20,652 bases of DNA, from the NCBI GenBank assembly GCA_950071875.1, contig CATMNW010000013.1, forward strand, positions 1-20,652, given 5' to 3'. The translations under genes were made by a program, and so were the position numbers. Under the pieces are notes generated by a model, which ran no database searches, was not told where the DNA came from, and was given only the letters and a program-made list of their open reading frames with translations. Source of the stretch: an uncultured Erythrobacteraceae bacterium (GTDB lineage Bacteria > Pseudomonadota > Alphaproteobacteria > Sphingomonadales > Sphingomonadaceae). Within the stretch, counting starts at the first letter, position 1. The number at the start of each line of letters is the position of its first letter. Below, piece after piece: positions 1-6,194 of this stretch.

Positions 1-542
1 GTCTTGAGATTGTCCGTTCTACCTGGGCAGACCATTGGAACCGGGAACCACGAACGGTTGGCGACACGTGAAATGCATCCCGTGAATCCTTTATGGCGGC
101 TGGCCAGAGGCAGGCGCGCGAGGAGATCGCAGCGGCGGAGCACCGCCAAGTCTTTCGTTTCACCGCCCCAGGTTACAAGGCACGCGTCACTCGCCTGGCA
201 AAGCGCGTTGAAAAATTGCTTTGCCATCTCGGATTCTGTGGCCTCGTTTTCGGTAACGACCACCACGTCCTCGATCACTGGAATGTCTTCACCGGGATCG
301 ATGCGAAGCTGCAACCAGGATGCAGCTGCGATGCGATGAAATGGCCACCGGATCAGGGGCTCGGCATCGCAGCCTTCTTCCACGCGATAGGCATCGTAGC
401 GAAGCCGGTCCCAGCGGTATTCGAAGTCCCCAATGATGAGCCTTACCGGCCGATCTGATTGTCCATCGCCGGTGCTTCTCGCTGCAAACAATCGGGCCTC
501 ATGCTCGAGGATTTCCTCGAAGCTGTTTTGGGTAATGTGCAT
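1..542 (-). CDS. Putative DEDD-fold exonuclease, partial (runs off left edge)
   Basis: The minus strand is open for 180 codons from an ATG at 542 to the window edge, with no stop, so the C-terminus is missing. A GGAG Shine-Dalgarno lies 9 nt upstream of this ATG; an in-frame ATG at 557 has no such site. Near residue 40 the protein reads IIGDFEY, which fits a D-x-E exonuclease I motif. Around residues 105-140 it reads SEMAKQFFNALC...CLVTWGGETKDLAVL, which resembles the 'LVTWNG..FDLPVL' block of PolB-type (DNA_pol_B_exo2/DnaQ-fold) 3'-5' exonucleases. The usual Asn/Asp of that block is changed here (GGETKD), so activity is uncertain. It follows the DnaQ-like gene at 618-1508 on the same strand, with a hairpin between. 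The coding assignment is strong because of the long open frame and RBS; the exonuclease call is my inference from motifs. Confidence 0.66.
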   Translation of the reverse strand, partial: MHITQNSFEEILEHEARLFAARSTGDGQSDRPVRLIIGDFEYRWDRLRYDAYRVEEGCDAEPLIRWPFHRIAAASWLQLRIDPGEDIPVIEDVVVVTENEATESEMAKQFFNALCQASDACLVTWGGETKDLAVLRRCDLLARLPLASRHKGFTGCISRVANRSWFPVPMVCPGRTDNLK

Positions 543-560
543 TTGTGTGTTCTCCATATG

Positions 561-584
561 AAAAGACCCGCGAGAAACGCGGGC
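561..584 (-). terminator. Intrinsic terminator-like hairpin after the DnaQ-like exonuclease gene
   Basis: The arms CCCGCG (567-572) and CGCGGG (578-583) form a perfect 6-bp GC stem with a 5-nt loop. Read on the minus strand it is followed by TCTTTT (564-561 and flank). It lies 34 nt past the exonuclease stop and 20 nt before the next start, so it may terminate or attenuate transcription between the two genes. Confidence 0.55.
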
Positions 585-617
585 CGCATAAAATTCGGTG
601 GTTGGAAATTGTCCGCT

Positions 618-1508
618 TCAGCGATGACGCTGATGGGCGCTGATCGGTCGCAAGGTCGGCGCAGGAAGGCCTTGGCAGTAGAACCATGCCTGCTCGTGCG
701 CGACGAACTCTTCACCGAGTTCTTTCTGCCAGAACCGCGCATCCGCATTCCAGCGGTAGCCACGAGCTTTCAGCAGATCCTTCTTCGAGAACGGCGCGCG
801 TTTGGCTTGAACAACGACGCTATCTTTTTCGATTGCTTCGAGCAGGCGCTGGAGATGCGTTCGTTCCGGATCGGCGCCGAGGCCTTTACGCCTCTGGCTC
901 AATAACCAGAAGAGCGACCACACGTCCGGACCTGCGCGATGTGCGTCGCTGAACCAGGAATGTTGCATGAGCAGGTGGCCTTGCGCTCGCGCGTCGAAAC
1001 CAGCCATCAACCAATCGATATCTCGAAGCGAGCAACCCCATGGTGCGTGCTCGAGAATTGGATAGCGCCGCTCGAGAAAATCGATCTCGAATTGGGCATT
1101 GTGCGCGACGAACATATCAGCGCGGCTGAGCAGCCCTTCGACTGAGATATCGTTGATCGTTTTGCCGACCAGATGGTGATTGGCGAGACCTGTGACGAGC
1201 GTGATCCGAGGATCCAGTTCGACGCCCGGATCCTCCAGCCAACTCAATGGTCCGAAGTGCGAAATGATTTCGCCTTTGTCGTCCACCCATACGAGCATGA
1301 GAGCGAGCTCGATGATGGAATCTTTTTCTGCATCGAGGCCGGTTGTTTCGAGATCGACGATTGCAATGCAGCGGCCATCGGGCGGAACGCCATCATCGGG
1401 AAATTGCGAATAGGGTTCGGGGACGCGTCGCAGCACGGTGTACCTAGGTTCGTGCTGTAAAACTTTTGCGTGTTCCTCGAGCACTGGATCGAGGTGTTGG
1501 TTAGTCAT
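618..1508 (-). CDS. DnaQ-like 3'-5' exonuclease (DEDDh) with extra C-terminal segment
   Basis: This predicted 296-aa protein is a DEDDh 3'-5' exonuclease of the DNA polymerase III epsilon type. The three exonuclease motifs are visible: VDLETTGL at about 51-58 (D52, E54), VAHNAQFEIDFL at about 134-145 (D143), and HRAGPDVW at about 190-197 (H190, D195). A C-terminal stretch at about 243-275 (PFSKKDLLKARGYRWNADARFWQKEL) is rich in aromatic and basic residues and lies outside the catalytic fold. I chose the ATG at 1508 because AAGGAAAA precedes it; the same frame extends to 1583 but that part is poorly coding. The protein is much shorter than a replicative polymerase and there is no polymerase domain, so it is probably an accessory repair or mobile-element exonuclease rather than the housekeeping proofreading subunit. 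Its leader is unusually rich in inverted repeats. Confidence 0.85.
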   Translation of the reverse strand: MTNQHLDPVLEEHAKVLQHEPRYTVLRRVPEPYSQFPDDGVPPDGRCIAIVDLETTGLDAEKDSIIELALMLVWVDDKGEIISHFGPLSWLEDPGVELDPRITLVTGLANHHLVGKTINDISVEGLLSRADMFVAHNAQFEIDFLERRYPILEHAPWGCSLRDIDWLMAGFDARAQGHLLMQHSWFSDAHRAGPDVWSLFWLLSQRRKGLGADPERTHLQRLLEAIEKDSVVVQAKRAPFSKKDLLKARGYRWNADARFWQKELGEEFVAHEQAWFYCQGLPAPTLRPISAHQRHR

Positions 1509-1806
1509 TTTTCGTTTTCCTTTTCGGTTCGGTTGGCGAACCGGCGAGGCGAAGCTCGAGCGGAAATCTTTTCCTCTCTTCATGCCGGTTCAGCCCGGCA
1601 TTCCTTCCTTCAGTTCTTCGAAGAAAATTCTGGATCCGGATCGGACGACAGATGCTGTCCGAACGGTATCACCTATTCCCAAGGCGATGCTCGCCGCCCC
1701 AGGTCATGCCCATGACCGCAACGAGGAGGCCCGGCAGGGGCGACGTGTGAGCGAAGCGAACAAATACCATGAAGGCCGTCAACGTCCGGAATGGCGCCCG
1801 CAAACA

Positions 1807-1833
1807 GGGGCGCACGCAAGTGCACCCCTTTTT
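1807..1833 (+). terminator. Hairpin with T-run (possible terminator or leader RNA stem)
   Basis: The arms are GGGGCGCAC (1807-1815) and GTGCACCCC (1820-1828), with a GCAA loop and TTTTT at 1829-1833. On the plus strand there is one C/A mismatch and a proper T-run. On the minus strand the mismatch becomes a U-G wobble, so the stem is fully paired in a minus-strand RNA. No plus-strand gene obviously ends here, so a role in the minus-strand leader is also possible. Confidence 0.4.
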
Positions 1834-1862
1834 GAGGTATTGCGCTTACAAAATTAGCAGTC

Positions 1863-1875
1863 TGTCTAGTAGACA
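1863..1875. promoter_or_regulatory. Palindrome TGTCTAGTAGACA, candidate operator
   Basis: This is a 5-bp inverted repeat with a 3-bp centre, in a gene-free AT-richer stretch about 355 bp upstream of the exonuclease start. It has the form of a dimeric repressor site. No regulator gene is adjacent, so this is only a candidate. Confidence 0.3.
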
Positions 1876-1931
1876 TGCTAGGGAAAATCGCACGTGGTTA
1901 ACCGAATTTGGCATCTCTTGTCCAAAAATTG

Positions 1932-1942
1932 TATGTGGCCTG
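1932..1942 (+). repeat. Possible degenerate outlying copy of the TATGTGG repeat
   Basis: TATGTGGCCTG matches the first half of the repeat family at 2063-2363 (TATGTGGTCTG) with one change, in the same orientation. The second half (GCCACCCT) is absent, so it may be a decayed copy or chance. Confidence 0.3.
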
Positions 1943-2062
1943 TTCAGAGGACGAGCGAAATATCTTAATATCTTGAGGTTACCGGCGCTCGGGGGCCGTT
2001 TTATTTTGGTTATGTTCGAACAGAACACATGGATAAATGCGGGTTTGAGCGGATCGTGGGAT

Positions 2063-2363
2063 TTTTGTGAGGCCTGCGCCACCCTCAGGCACAGATCCTG
2101 AAATCCGCCACGATCTTAGGTATTCCGTGACCTATGTGGTCTGCGACTGCGGCATGCTAAAAGTAGTTAGAAACTAGGGCCTATGTGGTCTCGGCCACCC
2201 TCTGATATGCAAACAATCCTCGGAAATCCTATATCCTAGAATGTTATGTGGTCTGCGCCGCCCTGTTCCGCGGAACGGCACAGTTCTTCTGGCAGAGGTG
2301 TTTTGCTCGGTTCGCCGATGCCGATGATTACTTTGCTAAGCTTTATGTGGTCTGAGCCACCCT
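2063..2363 (+). repeat. Array of five direct repeats, consensus TATGTGGTCTGNGCCACCCT
   Basis: Five copies in one orientation start near 2063 (degenerate first half: GTGAGGCCTGCGCCACCCT), 2132, 2181, 2245 and 2344. The second half of the copy at 2132 is changed. Unit spacing is irregular: about 68, 49, 63 and 99 bp. Three copies are preceded by CTAG or CTAA 4-5 bp upstream. Each good copy can form GTGG-TCTGNG-CCAC; in the copy at 2245 CCAC is CCGC, which still pairs by a G-U wobble. The last copy lies 55 bp before the start of the 688-aa gene. Irregular spacing argues against CRISPR. Iterons, repressor sites or repeated RNA hairpins are possible. Confidence 0.75.
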
Positions 2364-2418
2364 CTCGCAAAGGTCTGAAGAAAGCAAAGGTCTCTGATTC
2401 GATTCTCGAGGATCAACT

Positions 2419-4485
2419 ATGATGGAAGAAGAAAGTGCTGAAGGTCCTAAGCGACCGAAACGAAAATTGCCGATGGAAGAGGGCAGAGTCGCGGCCCCCA
2501 TTTCGGATTCAGATTTGGAGCCACCTTTGACCTTGAATGAGGGAGCTTCAAGAGACGAGGAGCTTGAGGATTCTCGGCGAGAAAGAGGCAAGAGGCGTCG
2601 TCATATTGAGAAGCTTGCCAAAGAGTTTGGCATGGATGACGATGAAAAACTCCGGTTACTTGAACTCGTTCAGGACCTATTGCCGGAAACCTCAAGAATG
2701 TCTCGGGCGGATGATATCCGGAAGAGATTGTCACATGGCTTCGAAGAGACAAGGTCTCGCCATCCAAAGCTATTGTTCACGAAAAGGACCCGTTATCCGA
2801 TCGATATAACGGACACCAAGAGGGTGACTGCTGGGAATAAAGAGTTGAGCAGCATCTTCGACAATGAAGAGGAAATATTGCGTGCATTGATTATCAATGA
2901 TCGAGTTTTGGCGGGCCTCAGTCGCTGGGTAACGGAGCATGAGGAAACGCGATCCATCCTCCTTACTGAAATGGTGCGGCGTTCAACCCTGGTTGAACAA
3001 TGGCGGCATATGCTGCCGAAATTCATGCTCCCACTGTCCTCAATGCTGTTCGAAGCAAAAGCTGGATGGAAAGATCTGCGGGTCAATGCAAAGCTGTTCA
3101 ATCGTATCAGAGATGCGATTATCGAGTGGTCCGGGGACTCGGTCACGAGAGACAAATTGATGTCGGCTGCCATGCAGACGGAAGAGGAATTCATGTCTGT
3201 CCTGGAAGAGAATGATTTCTCTGAAGAGATCGACTACATGGATAAATGTCGTGATCGTTTGCGTTTTGCCTTTGAGGATGCGCGCAAGAAATTGGACGAG
3301 ATGCTTTCTCCTGCGGAGGAAGGATCGGTGCCTTCATCTGAAATTGATGCACTTAGGCTTCGCGTTCGCAGACTGGAAGTTGTTATGGCGATGGAAGCGG
3401 GATTGGATCGTGAGGGACGTTTGGTCTTTTCCTCGCTGGAAGATTTTGCCGAGCGTTCGACGACGGTCGCTCCGTCAAGGAGGCATGCGAAGCAGGACGA
3501 TCTTCCGCGGGATGCGACAGTAATGCCTAAAAATGGTTCGTCCAAAGGCGTATCATCTGAAGGTTCTGTCTCTGATGCTGGTAGTGAGGAAGGCGAGTAT
3601 GACGAGCTTCCTTCAGTTGAGGTAAGGGGGGACGGCATGATCTTCGTGCCCGAGATGTTGGACTCGGCGCCGACTTCATACCCTGATACTTTGGCGTTGG
3701 CCGGAACGCTGCCGCGGTCAACGGGCTTGTCCCGTTCGCTTTCGGATAAGCCGTTCTTTAAGTATGGCCCCAATGCTCTCAAGCCGCCTTTCACGTTTGT
3801 AGCTTTCAGGCGTCACCCTGACTTAAGTTCTCGTGAAGGTATCGAGGGGACAATTGAGCCGGTCGATTTGTCGCGTATAGAATTGGGCGAAGGTGATTGG
3901 GTGGTGTCGCAGATGCCAGGCTTCTCACCTGTGCTTGGTGCCAATCATCCGTTGATGCTTCCGCCCCATTCTTCCTTAGCTTGGTATGGCAGAAAGCTGG
4001 GTTGGAGTGAAACGGAGATCCGTGGCTTGTCTGCCTTTGGGTCGCCGGCTCGGCCGGAGACTATCACGAGCAAGGGTGATGTGAAGAAGCTGGTTGATGC
4101 GATGCGTGGTGTTGCACGTCTTCGTGTTGATGAACTGGCACAGAAGGTTCCGGGTCATCATCTGGCTAAGAAGGATGGTCAGGAACTTCGTGATGAGGCC
4201 GTCGAGGATTTGGCTCGTTGGTGGATTTTCATTCTGCTGGCGCGTCATCGTCAGGCAGACTTCGAACTCCTGTTGCCGAAGTTCTTCCATAATGTGCAGG
4301 CGCCTGATTTTGCGCTTATGGAGGATGGCACCATGAACTTCGGTAGTGGGTCTAATGCCTCGAGGTCGATTATCTTCTCTATCAAGCTGAAGAGGATTGG
4401 CTCCAGCAATGATGAGGAAACGAGTGCTAAGATGCTGGGTATCGGGGGTGAATATTCCGGTGCGCGTAGGCTTGGCGTTCCATAA
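2419..4485 (+). CDS. Orphan 688-aa acidic coiled-coil protein, function unknown
   Basis: I do not recognise this protein. The ATG at 2419 has GAGG 7 nt upstream. The N-terminus is highly charged, with basic patches KRPKRK (about 11-16) and RRERGKRRR (about 53-61) among acidic runs. A predicted helical region spans about 60-335, with coiled-coil-like heptads at about 275-330 (DRLRFAFEDARKKLDEML, EIDALRLRVRRLEVVM). Residues about 350-400 are low-complexity Ser/Glu/Asp linker. A more hydrophobic, probably folded C-terminal region follows, including GDWVVSQMPGF and ARWWIFILLARHRQADFELLLPKFF. No signal peptide, transmembrane hairpin, Walker motif or helix-turn-helix is evident. Base composition is more AT-rich than the cobalamin genes, which suggests transfer. 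It stands alone between a repeat array and an intrinsic terminator. A DNA-binding or replication role is conceivable from the repeats and basic patches but unsupported by motifs. Confidence 0.85.
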   Translation: MMEEESAEGPKRPKRKLPMEEGRVAAPISDSDLEPPLTLNEGASRDEELEDSRRERGKRRRHIEKLAKEFGMDDDEKLRLLELVQDLLPETSRMSRADDIRKRLSHGFEETRSRHPKLLFTKRTRYPIDITDTKRVTAGNKELSSIFDNEEEILRALIINDRVLAGLSRWVTEHEETRSILLTEMVRRSTLVEQWRHMLPKFMLPLSSMLFEAKAGWKDLRVNAKLFNRIRDAIIEWSGDSVTRDKLMSAAMQTEEEFMSVLEENDFSEEIDYMDKCRDRLRFAFEDARKKLDEMLSPAEEGSVPSSEIDALRLRVRRLEVVMAMEAGLDREGRLVFSSLEDFAERSTTVAPSRRHAKQDDLPRDATVMPKNGSSKGVSSEGSVSDAGSEEGEYDELPSVEVRGDGMIFVPEMLDSAPTSYPDTLALAGTLPRSTGLSRSLSDKPFFKYGPNALKPPFTFVAFRRHPDLSSREGIEGTIEPVDLSRIELGEGDWVVSQMPGFSPVLGANHPLMLPPHSSLAWYGRKLGWSETEIRGLSAFGSPARPETITSKGDVKKLVDAMRGVARLRVDELAQKVPGHHLAKKDGQELRDEAVEDLARWWIFILLARHRQADFELLLPKFFHNVQAPDFALMEDGTMNFGSGSNASRSIIFSIKLKRIGSSNDEETSAKMLGIGGEYSGARRLGVP

Positions 4486-4487
4486 GA

Positions 4488-4519
4488 CGATTTGTCGATT
4501 TGTCGATTTGTTGATTTGG
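4488..4519. repeat. Four tandem 8-bp units (CGATTTGT-like)
   Basis: Starting 3 bp after the stop of the 688-aa gene, CGATTTGT occurs three times in tandem and is followed by a fourth unit, TGATTTGG. Such short tandem repeats are prone to slippage. It sits just before the terminator. Confidence 0.7.
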
Positions 4520-4528
4520 AGGGATGGG

Positions 4529-4563
4529 CGGCTTTCTATGGTCAAAAGAAAGCCGTTTCTTTT
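4529..4563 (+). terminator. Intrinsic terminator of the 688-aa gene
   Basis: A perfect 9-bp stem CGGCTTTCT (4529-4537) / AGAAAGCCG (4547-4555) with a 9-nt loop is followed by TTTCTTTT (4556-4563). It lies 43 nt after the stop codon, which implies that the 688-aa gene is transcribed as its own unit and that the small downstream ORF needs another promoter or readthrough. Confidence 0.8.
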
Positions 4564-4629
4564 AGGTGGCGCAATCGAAGTTATTCCAGTCTTAATTAAA
4601 GTCTGGCCTCCGGAGGAGAACAGTACGAG

Positions 4630-4830
4630 ATGAGCCGCAAGCCGCGCGCCCACTTTCATCGATGTCTAACTGGCGAAGGGCGTACAATCCTCAGCTACCA
4701 TATCGGGAAGGTCGAAGGCGTCATGGAAATGTGCGCTGACATTGAACATTTCAAAGAGGTAGCGAAGCGCCTCGATTTAGTCACCGTAGAGCCGTATCTC
4801 TTTGACGAGACGAACCAAGTTATCGACTAA
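4630..4830 (+). CDS. Small hypothetical protein (66 aa)
   Basis: This frame encodes 66 residues with no family I recognise. GGAGGAG at 4611-4617 lies 12 nt before the ATG, a strong though slightly distant ribosome-binding site. The protein is soluble-looking with a mixed basic N-terminus (MSRKPRAHFHRC) and an amphipathic helix-like middle (VEGVMEMCADIEHFKEVAKRLDL). Its stop codon overlaps the stop of the converging minus-strand gene by 2 nt. The terminator at 4529-4563 separates it from the 688-aa gene. It may be a genuine accessory gene; the RBS is the main support. Confidence 0.55.
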   Translation: MSRKPRAHFHRCLTGEGRTILSYHIGKVEGVMEMCADIEHFKEVAKRLDLVTVEPYLFDETNQVID

Positions 4831-5300
4831 CTTGGATAGAAGTCGTGATTTTGGTCAAGATACACTAGGAAAAAGGCGTCCTTAACTCGGAAGCCGTGTA
4901 CTCTACTCTCGGCATCTACACGCAACTCGAACCAGGTTAAGTCTGGGCTGAACTTTTCCAATTCGGTGTTGTCTGGCAGAACACTATGGTCTTTGTGGAC
5001 AGTATATCCAAGGCCGACCTTCGTGCCCGCTTTACCCCCGGTCGCGTAAATATCAGCCCATCGGGTCTGAGTGATCTGTCGACAAAACCCGCTGAAGGAC
5101 TGAAGCTTTTCCTTCGTCCAGTCAGATAGGCATTGATAGTCGGGCCGGTAGTATTTGAGGTTGACGTAAGGGCGCTCGCCATCCGTGCGTTCGTGCTTAA
5201 CACCCAAAAATGAGGCTTCTCGAAGCGTCAAATCGGTCGCTTCCGATGTTTTAGCGCCTTGCTGCCCGGCAACTTTCCTAAGCCGCCTATTACTCGTCAT
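4827..5300 (-). CDS. Putative toxin of a Panacea-type toxin-antitoxin pair
   Basis: This minus-strand gene directly follows the Panacea-domain gene. The ATG at 5300 overlaps the upstream stop (ATGACGAGTAA, 11-nt overlap), a translationally coupled arrangement; an upstream in-frame ATG at 5324 would add 8 residues. The product is about 157 aa, with a basic N-terminus (TSNRRLRK) and a mixed alpha/beta-looking body. Notable stretches are FLGVKHERTDGERPYVNLKYY and the C-terminal segment FRVKDAFFLVYLDQNHDFYPS, with aromatic, Asp and His residues. No signal peptide or membrane segment is visible. I cannot assign it to a known toxin fold. Panacea (SocA/DUF4065) antitoxins are known to pair with many unrelated toxins encoded next door, so the toxin call rests on that context. 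Confidence 0.62.
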   Translation of the reverse strand: MTSNRRLRKVAGQQGAKTSEATDLTLREASFLGVKHERTDGERPYVNLKYYRPDYQCLSDWTKEKLQSFSGFCRQITQTRWADIYATGGKAGTKVGLGYTVHKDHSVLPDNTELEKFSPDLTWFELRVDAESRVHGFRVKDAFFLVYLDQNHDFYPS

Positions 5301-5772
5301 CCGCCGCCTTTTCGTAGAGGCCACGATAGTAATCCGTCATTCGCTCTTTGGAGATAACAGCATTGGACCTTGCCTCAGGCGGAATATCACCACGGGCCTC
5401 AAGCCACGGATCTTCGTGGTGCGTCATGCGTTCAAGGTGCTTCGCTGAAAACTCGCCAAAAACACTAAGGATTTCACTCAGGTGAGTGGCGTCCTTCTCA
5501 GCAATTTCAGGAACTTCATCGGGGGCCGGTAGGGCATCCCACCCAGCGTGCTTATACTCATGGAAAACAGATTCCACCACAGGACCATGTGCCCACGCCT
5601 GCATATCCTCATCGAAAAGTGGGTAGGCGCGTTCAGGCAACGCCAAAGACCAAGCTTGAGCATAGTAAATCAATTTCTGTAGCTTCAACGGCGTAATCGA
5701 GTCGCCGGAGTCCCGGTCAATCGCGCTGAGAAGCCATTTTGCAATCTGGCTCGCAGTATATGGTGCGGGCAT
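5290..5772 (-). CDS. Panacea-domain (SocA/DUF4065) antitoxin
   Basis: This 160-aa protein carries the Panacea domain (SocA-like, DUF4065). Diagnostic features are ITPLKLQKLIYYAQAWSLAL at about 26-45, FDEDMQAWAHGPVVESVFHEYK at about 53-74, and a C-terminal segment SAKHLERMTHHEDPWLEAR. In known members (Caulobacter SocA and PanA antitoxins) the domain neutralises a toxin encoded beside it by direct binding. GGAGG lies 6 nt before the ATG at 5772. The gene overlaps the putative toxin downstream, and antitoxin-first order is usual. The module sits directly beside an IS3-family transposase remnant, which fits gain by transfer. Identification of the domain is firm; the partnership with the next gene is inferred. 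Confidence 0.88.
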   Translation of the reverse strand: MPAPYTASQIAKWLLSAIDRDSGDSITPLKLQKLIYYAQAWSLALPERAYPLFDEDMQAWAHGPVVESVFHEYKHAGWDALPAPDEVPEIAEKDATHLSEILSVFGEFSAKHLERMTHHEDPWLEARGDIPPEARSNAVISKERMTDYYRGLYEKAADDE

Positions 5773-5820
5773 ATGTGGCCTCCATCTGTTCGCGGGGTTA
5801 GCAGGAACTCGGTTCGCTGG

Positions 5821-6118
5821 CTAGCAAAGTGTATAGGTCCCTTTTTTGAATTCCAGATCCTTTAACACCACGTTGTCGAGCATCTCCTCGGCCAGCAGCT
5901 TCTTCAACGGATTATTCTCCTGCTCGTGCGTCCTCAGCCTACGAGCATCGAACACTTCCAGAACGTCAAATTTTGACTACCGTTTGTAGAACGAATCGGA
6001 GCTGATGCTGTAACGGCGGCAAACCTCCGCCGTCGGCATTCCAGCCTCCTGCTCCTTCAATACCGCGATAATCTGCTCTTCGCTGAACCTGCGCCGCTTC
6101 GTTGTCGTCCGTCCTCTT
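5821..6118 (-). pseudogene. IS3-family transposase orfA remnant with internal stop
   Basis: Read on the minus strand, one frame gives RRRFSEEQIIAVLKEQEAG, then MPTAEVCRRYSISSDSFYKR-stop-SKFDVLEV, then LRTHEQENNPLKKLLAEEMLDNVVLKDL. This matches the helix-turn-helix and leucine-zipper layout of IS3-family OrfA. A TAG at 5979-5977 interrupts it where OrfA normally reads ..FYKWKSKY. There is no in-frame start codon at the front. An A-AAA-AAG run at 5847-5841 is the type of slippery site used for OrfAB frameshifting, but no orfB follows; the antitoxin gene begins shortly after. The element is decayed and truncated. Confidence 0.85.
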
Positions 6119-6194
6119 TGCGTCGGACCCTACGAAATACCGGTCACATTCTGGGGGAGCACGCCAGCATGGGCGCGATTGAAGCCGGCCACTG

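Larger units (their letters stand above)
1509..1880 (-). other. Gene-free, palindrome-rich leader upstream of the exonuclease gene
   Basis: I see no convincing gene here. The stretch contains a series of inverted repeats: CGGTTCG/CGAACCG (1525-1543, next to the exonuclease RBS), TGCCGG/CCGGCA (1583-1600), TTCTTCGAAGAA (1614-1625), TCGGAC/GTCCGA (1641-1662), GGTCATG/CATGACC (1702-1717), a 9-bp stem at 1807-1828, and TGTCT/AGACA (1863-1875). This suggests either several operators or a structured 5' leader RNA of the exonuclease gene. Function is unknown. Confidence 0.5.

Noticed and set aside
93..458. Plus-strand frames at the left edge (4-339 and 93-458)
   Set aside because: They are antisense to the open minus-strand exonuclease-like gene, which has a good RBS and family-like motifs.
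2014..2029. LexA-type operator around GTTCGAACAGAAC
   Set aside because: Spacing does not fit the alphaproteobacterial GTTC-N7-GTTC pattern or the E. coli CTGT-N8-ACAG pattern.
1769..2101. Plus-strand 110-codon frame (MKAVNVRNGARK...)
   Set aside because: No RBS, it runs through the hairpin at 1807-1833 and into the repeat array, and has no family resemblance.
2063..2363. CRISPR array
   Set aside because: Unit spacing varies from about 49 to 99 bp, repeats are degenerate, and no cas gene is nearby.
3976..4659. Minus-strand 227-codon frame
   Set aside because: Antisense to the 3' part of the 688-aa gene and its terminator, no RBS or recognisable domain.
5771..5781. Further copy of the TATGTGG repeat in front of the antitoxin gene
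   Set aside because: Only TATGTGGCCT matches and it coincides with the antitoxin start codon and Shine-Dalgarno; the second half of the repeat is absent.
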